The notes below the pieces were generated by a model. The model was given only the letters and a program-made list of their open reading frames with translations. It was not told where the DNA came from and searched no databases. DNA of 64,000 nt from Leptodontidium sp. MPI-SDFR-AT-0119. Taxonomy: Eukaryota > Ascomycota > Leotiomycetes > Helotiales > Leptodontidiaceae. Of this stretch, positions 25,727-38,125 are shown one piece after another (position 1 is the first letter of the stretch; each line of letters begins with the position of its first letter). The DNA lies in contig JAHLEZ010000014.1 in the NCBI GenBank assembly GCA_020726505.1, forward strand, positions 620,001 through 684,000, in the 5' to 3' direction. Both the position numbers and the translations under genes were made by a program.

Positions 25727-28700
25727 TGAAGCGGGCACTTAGACGAGTGAGGGCACTGGCGAATGGAGAGATCGAGACAGAAGGATTCCGAAGACTAAAA
25801 AGTCGAGAAGGTGTAAAAGTCGTTTCCTACTGCTTGGGCAATGGGTTAATTTTGGGGATTTCCTGCGTGGTTCTGACCGCTATTTAACGAATTTTCTTTG
25901 CCCTGGTCATGCACAATCTCTTTTTTTTACCCCACTAACGAGTGAACCAACTTTGCTCCTTGTGTTGTTGACATTGAGTAAAGGTATGAAATTGCCTCCT
26001 AGGAACTTTTGAAGCTGCTTTGTGGTGGAGGATGTCAAACAGATGATGTTGAAGCCTTGCCTTGCCCACCAGCCAGCCGAGTTCGGGATGGACGCACAAG
26101 CCATTTCCGGGATAGCGTCAACTAGTTAATTTTGTATCTCAACGACACAGCATCTTCAACAGCATTAAACACACAATAAATTCTATATGTTATTTAACTC
26201 AGATCTCATTGCGTTATAAAAACTACAGCTGCTCAAAGGACCCCTCTTCCATGGTCAATAATGGTGGGTAGAGCACATCACGTGCCGTTGTTGAAGAACC
26301 CCTTTTTTGGTCGCGTAAAGCCGTTGAAGCACCAGCTGCTAAGATATACTTTACCAAAATCGAAGCACTGTCTAGTATTTAGTTTACCTTGAATTATCTT
26401 CCTAGAACTTTGAGTAGGTAGAGGACCATCTGAGAGTTGAAAAGCGGTTTGGAATATTGATATCTTGGCATTGAATCTACTAGGTTGGTACTGACTGGGA
26501 TTCTATTTGATCTATCTGTCTTTGAACATGAAAGAGAAGAAATCCGCAAGATCGTTGACTGAAATTTGAATATCTATAACTAGGTCTTCAAAAATACGGC
26601 ACGATTTAATTAATAGTGACCATTTTCCGATTTGGGGAATCACCTCAACTTCTGAACGGTGATCGAGACGGCAGATCCACGAGATAGTAATGTTTTGAAG
26701 ATGTCTCAAATTTAACAGATTCCATTGGATATTGGGTAAGATTAGTTAAGAAAGCAAACAGTAGCTTTCGCTTCCGCATCAAGTCCGCCAACATTGGTTG
26801 TCGTCGACTCTTCTGGCCGAGCAATCCATGTCCTCCCCCTCCCCGTTTTGTCCGAACGACGAATGTGGGCTTTGAAGATACAGCTTGTCTTTCGTAATTT
26901 TGAGGTTTACAGTAAATCCCATAAAAGACCCATTTTAAAACGAAAAGTTTCAACAAATAGTAAGCTGGGAACAGTCACAAGACAGAATCTCGACCTAGGC
27001 GGAAGAAAATGTTTGGGTTCTCAAACCTTTCAGGGGGATTTTTTTCTTTTCTTGTGGAAGAGCTCCCCTCAAGGTAGTTCCGCTTCCCTAGAGGCGCGTC
27101 TGAAAGATAAAACCATCGGATTTCAATCTATCCCTCATTTTGGTACTACTGAGATATCCTAAACTGTGAGTTATCGCATCATTGCATAGACCTCCGAGAT
27201 CGAGACGGCCAATAGGGACTTGACGCAGCCAAGTCATTGGTGGAGATTTGTTGCTCAACGTGACGATTCGAAGATACGAAAGTACAACATTTGGGTCTGG
27301 CAAAAGAACATTTGAGAGTAAGTTGAAATAACTCGATAGGCCTTGAACTACTAAGTATTTTATTTAGTCAGTAGTGGAAGGTAAAATCTGGGGCCTTTGT
27401 CCCAAAGACTCGCAAGCTGCAAGATCTTGATCATTTGGATGGGAAGAAATTCTTCACGAAATTAAACTTCAACATGGGTAGGGCATGAAGTCCCTTCTTC
27501 TGTGAGTTGATTTTTAGTACCTAGTTTCCTAGGAAACGCCGCTTTTCATGACTAATCAAGCGGTGAAAAGGCGCAGATTAACTCATCCATGCGTCTTCTG
27601 CACTAATCTGAAGGAATGAAAGACAATTTTGCTTGCTACCGTTTTGGCGTCGAGAGCTCGAAAGAGAAGGAGATGCAAGTCGATAAGGACAGACCCTGGA
27701 ACTGCGCTTGAGTTGCTGCAGAACACCTACAGCAAATTAGGTTCAGTAAAATTGAGCGTAGATAAGACTCTCCAACGTGACCCTGTCCTTGGTGCAGAGT
27801 TGAAGGTTTCCAGGGGCTAGAGTAGGATCAATTCTCCAGTCTTGGAAGGTAAGTACGGCATTACAATTCTTTGGCACACTGCTATTATGAAACCAAAGTT
27901 GGTAAGATCCCCTTAAAAACATGTTGACCTTTTCCTACTGTCCCGTCGACGCGAAATGTGAAGTGTTCAGAGAAATATGACACGTGATATCGTCTATTGT
28001 TTACTTCCCCTGATCTAGTCTCCAACCTAGGAAGCTGCAGCGAGATATGTAACAATGTTCTGACTTCAATTTTGGATGCGAATATTGCTGGTAACGAGAA
28101 AGCTGCAACGTTCCTTGGTCCGTTTGTTTAAGGTTTCCTCAGCTACTTGTTATATCGCGGGTCATCTGAAGGAATAGCAACAACTATTACTTCGACAACA
28201 GCTTCAAGTACTTAAGTATTAAAAGTATATTAATGAACTTTACAATGAACGACGGTATCTAAGGAGGAGCGTTGAAATGTTATCGGGATGGTGTAGGTGT
28301 TGGAAATCGAGGACACGGCGTTCAGTTGATAAGATCTTATACCGAGAGGATCGGGGTAGATTCCTTTGAGGACGGATAGCCAATTGATTTTGGCGGAGAT
28401 CCATCCTTGAACCCCAAGCATTACTGATCTGGGTTATGAGGATTCAGATACTAGCGAACCCCCACTTTCCTCTACAACTATCTCACAAGAGCAACACGAT
28501 ACCAAGACAGAAAACCCATCGTAAGATATTACTACTCGGGTTACTATGATTTAAATTTCTCTTAGGTAATTTTCTCTGGTTTGAGATATGAAGTTCAAAA
28601 ATGGATTGCCATATTCAAGTGCTTAAAAATAACAATGGCCTCGTAAACTTCGTCTCCCAGTCTTCTTGAGGAGATATCATAACCACATCTCGCAGTATTC

Positions 28701-28730
28701 TCACTACTAACTTCGACCTAAGCTCCTGCA
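25727..28730. other. AT-rich tract without a recognised gene
   Basis: The first 400 bp repeat the downstream flank of DUF6594 paralogue 1. From about 26100 the sequence is visibly AT-rich and open frames are short. It may be decayed mobile-element or gene sequence, but no family signature was found. Confidence 0.5.
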
Positions 28731-29467
28731 ATGGCTGCTTCAACCCCTCAATTCACACTTCACACACATAAGACCTACCCTGCAGCGTTCAAGGTCGCAC
28801 TTGTTTTATCGCTTCTACACCTGTCCTACAAATGTAAGTCAACTTCCTTCCATCCCAAATGCCTTAGCTGAAACATGCTAGCCATTTACTTCGACAGCGA
28901 GTCCATCAGCAGAGATAAGAAACTCAAGTGGTTTGCAAAGTTGAATCCGAACGGCCGAAGCCCAGTGCTCGTCGGCCATGCTCAGAACGGCCATGTCGTT
29001 TGGGAAAGCACGGCAATGTTGATTTACCTCGTCTCCATGTACGACACAGAGAACACTCTCTGGCAGAAGACTATGCTCGAACAAAGTCAGGTCAATCAAT
29101 GGCTGTTACTGCAAGCGAGTGGGTAGGACCCGACAATTGGCCAGGCATTTTGGCTCGGGTATTGACATGATGAGGTGCTTCCGAGTACATATAAACGCTA
29201 CGTCGACGAGACGGAATAGATATTACTGGTTTTGGAGACATGGCTAGAAGATAAATCTTGGCTGGTGGGTGTAAAAATATATATGCTGATGTCTCGTTCT
29301 TATCGTGGTATGAGGAGGTGTATCTGGTTGATGTTGATCTGGAAAAGGAGTTCCCGAGAGTAAACAAATGGTTGCACACCATGAAGGCGATTCCGGAGGT
29401 CATAGAGGGGAGTGTGGGAAGAGAGATGATTCGGCCTAAGAAGCTCTGGGAGAGACCCAACTCTTAA
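28731..29467 (+). pseudogene. Glutathione S-transferase, broken copy
   Basis: URE2/theta-like fungal GST, a family that conjugates glutathione to electrophiles in the cytosol. Exon 1 is 28731-28833. Exon 2 starts at 28882 after a 48-bp GTAAGT intron, joined as HLSYKSIYFDSES. The thioredoxin-fold part is recognisable (LNPNGRSPVL, then VVWESTAMLIYLVSMYD), followed by the helical domain (QVNQWLLLQASG, GQAFWLGY, RYVDETE, LETWLEDKSWLVG, YADVSFLSWYEEVYLVDVDL). The reading frame has three in-frame stops: TAG after QASG, TGA after WLGY and TAG after VDETE. There is also a frameshift near 29265-29280, between SWLVG and YADVSF. The tail through KKLWERPNS to the stop at 29465-29467 is open in the shifted frame. 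Not functional. Confidence 0.88.
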
Positions 29468-32400
29468 CAGGGGTGAGTTTTAGTTGACATGGAGCAAGCA
29501 GGTTCACAAAGACATTCTGATCAGGAGGTCAACAATGGAGAGAAGAGTTCTCTCCAAATAATGCCAACAAACGAGTTTGAAGCACACCCTAGCCAACCAA
29601 ACCTCTGTTTCTTGTAGTCTTGTAAGCTTCCAAGATCTCCAAGTCCATCAAAGCTTCCAGCCGAAATATCAATATCACGTGTTTAGTGCGAATCTTGCAC
29701 CGAGTTTGTTGTCACACCCCCCTTATTAGAATAGTGTCTCATTGCTACGCATATGTGCTTACATATTCTTGGGTAGATTATCACGTTATTTGGTTGTATA
29801 TTTGAACTAACGTGGTTCTAAGTAATGCCTTCGAAGGACAGTCTTTTTGTCTGGGTCCATTTGTGGGCACTCACCAGAAAACACATTGCCAACAGTCTGC
29901 AACAATTGAGAACAAGAACGACCAGAACTGAGAGATAGATAGAATGCCTGGGGTTCCCTTTGGTGATCGCAATTCACTCAATTGTCCCCTGAAACCAGGC
30001 CTGCTTAGAGCCTGTCTAAAACACCATTAAAAACAGACTAGATGGACCAGCCAATCTAAAGGAATTTTTAAATAAAATGGTTATCCTTGCTCAACTAACT
30101 TCAAACTTACATACGGCTCGAACAAAGCTGTTTCAAATGTCTGATACTGTTTATTGCTACTTAATTCGAACCGTGGGAGCCACAGTATTCAAGTGTTTTG
30201 CCCATTGACATGATATTGCTCGGCAGGCCGCCCCGAAAACTTCTAGCATGCATAGCTAATCACAGCCTTTCGTGTATGAGAATCTTCTGCATACCTATGA
30301 GCTTGTGCCTAAGGTTTCTGCCAAGTTGGTCTCTATAGGCTGCAGAGGGGGCCTTAGCCTTGTCTTTGCCTTGAGGGTCGCCCCCAAGTGGAAGTCACCT
30401 TCTCGTCAACTCGCCTCCCACCAAACCTCTTCCTCCCGCAGCACCACCACAAAACTTCCACAACCAACACCCAGTGCAGATCTCCATCTCTCCTTGTCCT
30501 TCCATGTCCTTTGCAAGGCGCATATCTTCCTCGCAAATCAATTCAAGGAGCTGACGCGATAATCCGAAAGCTTTCTCTGCGATCAGACAACGCGCGAAGC
30601 TCTACACAGGCAGATCTCCAACCTCTTGTAAGTTACCTCTCTCTTCCTCCCTTCTTGATCATCAAGAACAGAGAAGCTCCGTCAATAGGCTGTAGTCATA
30701 GCCTGACTGCCGACACTGCTGACAACTTCCCAAAGCTCTCTTGTAGCTACCGCGCTCGAGACGCGTTACTAGGGACTCGAGCAACTCCTATCGACGGGGA
30801 CACAACCGCCAAGCAGCAATACAGAGAAACCAAAGAGGCCGCAAATACTGACAGCTACTTGCAAGATCTAGAGACCATGGGTATGCAGAGTACCAGTGAG
30901 TTGAACTCGAGGGCGCAAATCATCGCTTCCCGTTGTATTGACGATCTGATTCGAGAATGATCGGTAAGTTCCTCCAACACCTAGCAGAGATTTCAGTTAG
31001 AATGGCACCCTTTTGCGAGATCTGCGATTGACTCTCTGACAACTTGCCGAAGAGCTATTGAGGAAAAAGCCGAAGCTGACACCCCCCGATTGCAGACAGA
31101 AATCACCCTCCGCCGTGAATCAACTTCAAGAGGAGAAGAAAGGCATATCAATGTCATTCCGTGCCCATATCCTCCAGAGCCCATCCCAACCTCCAATATC
31201 TACCAAATACAATCAATCACCGAGAACCGACACAAGGTGCAATGAGCTCGGCAGCTTCGGCTCTCGATTTCATCTGCAACAGAAAGCAGGGACCACAACC
31301 AACATCGGTCCTTTGGAGCTCTAATTGTCAAGATTGAAATTAACAACGGTGGCAAATATCAGGGGCCTTCAAACTTGGTTCTAAAAGTTCTGTGTCGCTG
31401 TAAGCAATCGAGTTCCTCGACTCGGGAGATGGCCGCTCTTTTGAAGGTTATCACAACTAACACTGGCCTAGACTCCTGTCTGGATCCTCGCTCCCCTGTG
31501 CTTCTTTCTCTCGTTTAGCGACAACCATACTCTGGCATAGCCATCGAGACTTTAGGACCACCGGTCTTGCACACTAGAAGACAACATGCCTTGTGGATTG
31601 ATCCAGGAGCTCCCCATCTCATCGAGATTCGCAGAATTGATTGAGATAGATCCAGTGAAGCAAGACGAAGGACTCAACGGAGTATTATTTCTGTTGCTGT
31701 TGCTATCATCTAGTAAGAGGCAATTCATTCCCTTTGATTGATGATTAGAATCTAATCAGAGCAATTTAGCTTTGTGGTCCCTTCAACTTCCCGCTCAAAG
31801 CGCTCTCCTTGAACAAGTTAGCGGTGGATCGCGGCTTCCATCGTGCCTTGCATGCAGAGCTCATGCATGCATATGTCTGCGGATGTTCAATCCTCAGATA
31901 TCTTCCTCCCCAGGAAATGTCAGAGGCCACATGGCATCATGGATGGGAAAATGCACCATGACGGGCTCAAAATCTCGACACTCTCGACACCCTCGCCAAT
32001 CATCCATGGAAATGAGTCTCTGATCAACTCTGCTAGCCAACTTTCTCGACGGGTCATCTATCAAACACACACTTTGCAAGTGGACAGGGCTTACACCAAA
32101 ATAACGGTCCTCAGGGGTCCTCAGCACTTCACATCCCGATATCGCAATCGTCCGCCTGCAGTCTGCAGCGTTCTATACGCTTCCATTACCTTGTCAAGGA
32201 TCTCATCGAAAACAGGCCCGGTCTGCAATGACAACTACTTTGAAGTCGCCCACAAAACAGCCATTAAGAATTTTGTCGACGTGACAGTCAAACTCGAATT
32301 TCCTATTCCTCCTGAATTTGGAAATATTGCAGCGATTATATTTCCGATGCACAGCTTCAATGATAGCGATGTGGAGATCCCAACACGAGTGCTCAATCGT

Positions 32401-33200
32401 TGTGTTCAACTGACGACCAGAAAGGCGGCATTGTTCAAGGCCCGGTCTTTCCCCGAAGTAGACTTGGTGACTTCCCTCGCTTAAGCCTCGCATGAACACT
32501 CCAGGAGGCGAGAGTCCGACACAATATTCGACGATCTCACAAAGATGTCGCGAAGATGACTGCAGATAAGTCGAGGAGACTGAGCGGCCCAAGCCGGCAG
32601 GATCTAAAGACGTGAGTACTTTGGTGTTTTTTTCTTGTCTCACATGACGGTGACAGTAGGATCTATTGCTGACAGCTTGGCAGGGCTACATCGCTTCCCA
32701 GATGTCGTAGGCTGTGCAGATTCAAGAAGGACCCAGTGACTGAGTCGCCTCAAGAGAAATATCACCATGCCCAGCTCCTATCCAACTAGACAAGATGTCT
32801 TCCTTTCAATTCGCCCGTGAGCGAATGCTCGACCAAACACAATCGATCTAGAAATGTCCGAAGCAACAATCTTGTCCAAGGCCCAATGGCCAATACAATC
32901 AAACGTCCAGAGATGGCATCCTCACTCCCCACCTCTTCATTCATTCTTCCTGGCCCATTGATAAATATTATGGTTGGGGGCTTTTCTGTCCAGCACATTG
33001 GGTGGCCTACTGATATGTCGTTCTGATGAAGAGGTAAGCACGCGTCCATCCAACTGCTTCGCACATTTACTGATACTATATCAACAGTTGTCTCTTCAAA
33101 GACGTCGTGGACCTCACCGTAGAGGTTGATGAAAGACCCAAGCGTACCGAGTTGCCTCACGAGAAATATCATCGATCGGTTTCATCCACCGGTCAGCCTG
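29468..33200. other. Gene-poor tract, possible relics
   Basis: No confident gene. Frames at 30388-30960 (190 codons) and 31843-32484 (213 codons) are open on the plus strand. The first ends in a plausible LQDLETMGMQ...IASRCIDDLIRE segment, but I recognise no family. Splice-like signals and scattered short coherent peptides suggest degraded genes. Confidence 0.4.
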
Positions 33201-33201
33201 T

Positions 33202-33710
33202 TCCGCCGACAGGCACATCGAATTCAACCTCGCCATACGCGTCGTAATGCTGCTCTTGCATGGTCGCGCCGTGCCGGTCTCTGCAGGTCCCTCCAGGACA
33301 CCAGTTACGCGGCTTACAGACTGGAGGGGGTAATAGTAGACGATCCAAGTCCAATGGAGCGTTGCACCAGAAAGCGGAGTAGTTCAGAGCCTCTGCTACG
33401 ACCAAATTTCAGATGAAGATGGAGTTCTGATCCAGCCAAACAGCTTCCATTCCGCAAAGGTATCGTTCACACCAACAGGCACGCCGAACTCAACTGCCCC
33501 GTACGCATCGTAAGATTGGTTCTTGCGAATATTCCATGGTAGCTTGATCCATGAGACATGAGACCCGAAAGCAGAGTTTTTCAGAGTCTCTGCTATAAGT
33601 AGATGGAGTCAGGATCGCCCAGTTTCTCCTCGGCAAATTCATTGGTTATTGCAACCACTCTTCACCCACACAGGCGCACAACTCAATGGCTGGCTCTTGC
33701 GAATACAACA
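33202..33710. repeat. Degenerate tandem repeat, about 2.3 copies
   Basis: Copies start near 33202, 33468 and 33660. Shared words are ACAGGCAC, CGAATTCAAC/CGAACTCAAC, GCATCGTAA/GCGTCGTAA, TCTTGC, GAAAGC-GAGT, CAGAG-CTCTGCTA and GATGGAGT followed by ATC. Spacing is about 266 and 192 bp, so units vary. Function unknown. Confidence 0.65.
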
Positions 33711-33806
33711 AGAGACATTAGGTGCTGAGCTTAGAGGATTGGGAAGAGCGTTCCAAACCATCCTCTTGCGGACACAATTTCCATCTTGGGGAGTGAACCA
33801 AAGCAG

Positions 33807-33950
33807 GAAGCGAATATTCTCAGGAATTTTGAAAGTTTGGTTGAATCTGGAGAAATGCTACTAGTTCTCGGTCGTCCTGGAAAAGACAGCTCTGCGTTAC
33901 TCAAGACCATCTCCGGTGATATTCGTGGCTTGCTTGCCAGCCTCGGCTGA
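33807..33950 (+). pseudogene. PDR-type ABC transporter relic (start of first nucleotide-binding domain)
   Basis: A 47-residue open segment carries ILRNFESLVESGEMLLVLGR and then PGKDSSALLKTISGDIRG. Pleiotropic-drug-resistance (ABC-G) pumps have GEMLLVLGRPGSGCSTLLK at this place. Here the Walker A core SGCST reads KDSSA, and the frame ends in TGA at 33948. No other transporter domain follows in frame. This is a fragment of a drug or metabolite exporter gene, not a working gene. Confidence 0.8.
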
Positions 33951-34397
33951 AAGTCAACCGCCAGTACCGCAGTACAATTCCAGCGACCTGACGTTGAGGA
34001 GTCAATGTAGAGGGATATCGCAGGCAACTGTAAGTCTCTACCAAAGCGCTTCAGCGGTACACTTGCCACTGGAGCTGTTGAACTCGGTGAGGGCTTTGTT
34101 GCCGTCTGCTCAACTTCATAATCATCTCCGAATTGCCCTACAACGGGTCGTCAGTAATCAGTATCTTGCTGTCGGTACGTCCTGGCGTTCCAACCAATTT
34201 GATTCTTCGGAGTAATCGAACGACCCTCAAACTCAAGATCGAATCACCCCTTCAATTGCGGACTCGACTGCTGAGGACATTCGAGACCCCCAGACGCACA
34301 ATCTGTCAATTCCACAATCTCATGCAGATGTCAGCAGCAGTGCTATACCGCTGCCCGGCATCCTGCCGGACCCCATTTCGGTGATTCAACGACTAAA

Positions 34398-35773
34398 GAA
34401 ATCATCGAGGATGACTAACAAGCAAATTACTTTGCCTTTGGCTCGGCATCCATGCGGGAGTCGCTCATCGACTTGGACATGAGCATGCCGGACCCGATCT
34501 CGGTGCTTCAACAATGGATGGAATCATCGAGGATGACTAACAAGGACATACATTGTTCAGGGCATGGCCCTCGATCTTGAGGGTCCCCACGGGCAAAGCG
34601 TGTCCAGTTCATTCGCTTTCCCTAGCTTCCTGCCTTTCTATGGCTTGTAAGATGAGTACTCCATCTTGAACACAAAGCACTTCATCGGCGTTCATAGCCA
34701 CATACTCATCTACTCAATCGCATCAACTCAGTCCTTCGAAATGATCCAAGCCATTCGCGACGTGCAAGTCTCACTATCCTCAATCTCTATCATAAGTACT
34801 TACAAAGATCAACAGGGTATCGAATGAGAGGGTCAAAGTTTCTTACGGTGAGCGCAAGCCGGCGCTGGAAAATCTGAGCTTCACCTGTCGCCCTGGCGCT
34901 AGGACTGCTCGACCCCAAGAAACCCGAATGTCGTAGTCAGAGCAGCGGGAATTGGTGTTACCATCCCCCGTCCGATGTCGAGCCCACTTATTCGAAACCC
35001 AAAGGTCAAATACCATTTCGTCCGACATGCTCAAGGAAGCTGTTCTGTTTTTCGAATGGCAATCGCTCCTATTACCACCAGTTGAACAGCCAAGTGCTAC
35101 GGGCTTCTCAGCTCACCGACGATAACACACAGTCAAGAACGGTTTTGATGTAGAATAAGATCATCGAAGATGACTAATAATAACACCGAACCTCCTCAAA
35201 GCATCTTGGAGTCACCACCAGATGATCAGCCAAGTCTAATGGGCTTTTCTCTGCACAGAAAGCAGCGCGCGCTGACAAGAATGCCATTCTCAACGCACAG
35301 GCCAACACCAGGGTCACGAAAGCTCATCGTACGGAAACGATACGCTATGGTACGGACTCGTCCTTGTGGAGTGATAAAATCATCGAGGATGACTAAAAAT
35401 GATATCAACTCTCGAAGAGGTTTGGCCGCGACGTCAACACAACCGCCAAGTGATGCCATTCTAGCTTGCGGTGCGTCCACAACGAGAAGCGTGGTAGTAT
35501 GTACGGAAATGCCGCTCTTTGGTGCTGGATCAGGTTCGTCCCTGCTGGGAAATGAAATCATCGAGGATGATTAAAAATGATATCGACTTCCCTCAAAAGC
35601 TCGACTTCGGTGTCAACCCTAATGGTTACCGATGCCATTCCATGAGATCCCTCATCCAGGTGATGGTCTTGTTCTGGGTCCATAATGAGAAGCGAGACAG
35701 CATGTACGGCAACGCAACATTGTGATGGGTTCGTCCTAGCTGTGGGATGAAATCATCGAGGATGACTAACAAG
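34398..35773. repeat. Six dispersed copies of a 24-bp core in degenerate tandem units
   Basis: The core GAAATCATCGAGGATGACTA followed by ACAAG occurs, with few changes, at 34398, 34521, 35159, 35377, 35554 and 35749. The first two copies share an upstream segment (CCGGACCC, ATTTCGGTG/ATCTCGGTG, TTCAAC). The last three share TACGG, TTCGTCC/CTCGTCC and GATGCCATTC and are spaced 177 and 195 bp. One plus-strand frame reads SSRMTNK or a close variant in all copies; the minus strand reads LLVILDD. No family recognised. Confidence 0.75.
34817..34908 (+). pseudogene. ABC transporter nucleotide-binding-domain relic
   Basis: Short segment VSYGERKPALENLSFTCRPG resembles the start of an ABC-C or ABC-B nucleotide-binding domain (the consensus there is VSVRYG...PVLKNLSFTI.PGEK). 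A splice-acceptor-like CAG sits just upstream. Walker A does not follow in frame. It is inside the repeat array and about 0.9 kb from the PDR relic, but of another ABC class. Confidence 0.5.
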
Positions 35774-38125
35774 AAACTCAAGAGTTTCTTGAACGGTACC
35801 GTGGTCCAAGACATGGTGGCTTCCTGCGAGAATGTAAGTTTCCCTCCTTTTCTGATCCCCTTCCTTCAAGCCAACTGGACTCTCTCGAATGGAAGATCTT
35901 GTCTGACACATCTAGGTTGAACCGAGGATGGGTACTGAAGAGGTACCCAGTCAACACCCCAATCATGAAAGGCGACTCGTTGATTACACGTCAGATCAAG
36001 ACATACGGTGCTCCTACCGACCCACAGCCACGACTACAAGTACAACACTTGGGGTTGTAGTTACTCCGTCCAAATCTGGATGTGCAATCTTCGAGAACAG
36101 ACGCGTCAGGCGTAGACACACTCCAGTAAGTGGTCAGAAATAGCAATCTTGGTATGGCTTCCTGCGTAGAAAATAGTATTGTTCCATGCTGACTCGAACT
36201 TCAAGCAGATGGCGCAAATGGTCCAGAAATATTAAAGCAATGGATTGAGAATGGGGAGTTTGCTGCTGCAGAAGCGGTTGCTTGCATCTGGGGAATAACT
36301 GTGGAGAATGCTTGCGGGATGTAGAAGAGCAAAAGGTAGAAACGTTTTGTAACAACAATTGGAGTTTTTGATAGGATACGACAAGCAAGCAGTGTTGAGA
36401 GAACGAGCGGAACTACTACTCTGCGACTCAAGATACTCAGCAATGACAAACATTACGCAAATAGTAGCAGAGACAATATTCTGGAAGTCCAGACGAACAG
36501 TATCAGGATTTACTCAAGACCGAGTTTCGGTATTGGTGTGATGTTTATGAAGTTGAGCCGAGTGGCCGGGAAGAATTCTTCCGTCTAAAAAGGAAGGTCC
36601 TTACGCAGAATTGCTACTGATTCGCAATGAAAACAGTATCGGGAAGGTGTTGATCAGATTGCCGAGTGATGGATTTTATTTTCTCATCAAGAGAAGGCAG
36701 GGGAGATAACCGTGCTTGAGGGTTTGAGGGTTTAGACGAAATGAAGTTGCTGAGAAAGCAAAGGAGGCGCAGAGCGAGATAAAGCTTGTTTTGGGAATGA
36801 GGACTTTGTTACTGGATCGGTTACACGCACAAAAGATGCCTGGATGGAACTCGGCGGATTGTGTTGAGCGAACGGAAGGTGTAAGAGCCGATTGTTTGGT
36901 TCGGAAGTAGTCAGTCAAGTGGTGTATAACTTGTGCTGTGGTTGTGGTCGTAAATTTGGGGCTCGTACATTCGTATTTTGTCAAGTTCGTTTATTGGTCT
37001 TAGAGTTTCGTTCCCAGTAGTTACTATCGGAATGTAGAAGAGCCGGAAAGGCGGAGAGGAGAGGAGAGGAAGAGAGATGGTGGCTTAGAGGAGGACGAAT
37101 CCAGCTTCCCTCCCTCCCATTGCTTCATTCTCGCAAATTCCAACTGGTGGACATGGCGACGTGCTTCTAGCTCCCTTTCCCCTCTTAAACGCCAAGAGGC
37201 AAGAGCTGACTGATTACAGCACCTGTCCCTCCCGTTGCGCTTCGCGATAGTGGCGAGCGAGTGACATTTCAGTGACATCTGAGTGAGATTGACGCGTACC
37301 TTGCTGTGTGTTTTCTTTGCCCATAGCCGGCCCAGGGAGTAGTAGTCTTGAAGCTTACCCCGCTGCTAGCTCTTACTTGTGTGTTTTTTGCTTTCCTGCT
37401 GCAATTTACGAGGCGAGAAGATTCGCGTATTTGAGTTTGATTAGTGTTGATGGATGCAAGAGGCAAGCAAGTTGCAACAAGCGTTGACAGTTAGTAGTAG
37501 GTAGTACAGTATCTAGGTAATGAAGCTGTTAATCCCCTAGCTTTGTTGATTGATAATGCCACCAGTCCATGCCTCCCCCTCGGCGATCTCTCTCCTTTCT
37601 CGGGCCGTTCACCGCACCAATCACGTGTGGGCTCGCTTGTCAAGACGTCATGCTGCCGTTGTTGGGAGGCTGTTTGGAATCCCTGATCAAAGGAGGCCAA
37701 GACTTCATCAAAGCAGCCCATGCCAAACCAGGCTTCACTTCCACCTCCACCTCCACTTCCACTTGCACTCACTTCCTTTCACAAGCCAGAGTGTGCAACG
37801 TGCGAACATATTTTCCTCTCCCTACATACAACACCGTACCGTACTACGCAACAACAGAGACGTACGGTGCCTGCGCCATTCTTCCACCGCAGCATAGCAC
37901 ACGAGTCTTGCCTTGCACAGCACAACATTGCCTTCCAGTGCTGGGGCAGGCTCTGGCCACTGTGAGACCGAGGAAGGTGAGTGTCGGTCGTACCCTTGCC
38001 CCCTCCAATCGAGCATCCCCGCATGAATTGGACGTAATCCCTAATCGAGTCCCAGAATTTCTCCAGTTTGCAAAGATCAAGTGCCTCCGATTTGCTCGAG
38101 GACTCGGCGATAAAGAGTTGTCAAC
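35774..38125. other. Gene-poor tract before the OSBP gene
   Basis: No gene recognised. A plus-strand stretch near 36222-36318 reads coherently (ILKQWIENGEFAAAEAVACI) and may be a gene scrap. From about 37560 to 38125 the sequence is CT-rich and probably promoter and leader of the oxysterol-binding-protein gene. Confidence 0.45.

Noticed and set aside
30388..30960. 190-codon plus-strand frame
   Set aside because: The first third is low-complexity, the rest matches nothing I know. A coherent C-terminal piece alone is not enough to call a gene.
31843..32484. 213-codon plus-strand frame
   Set aside because: Open but without family signature; lies among relics. Kept only as a note in the tract description.
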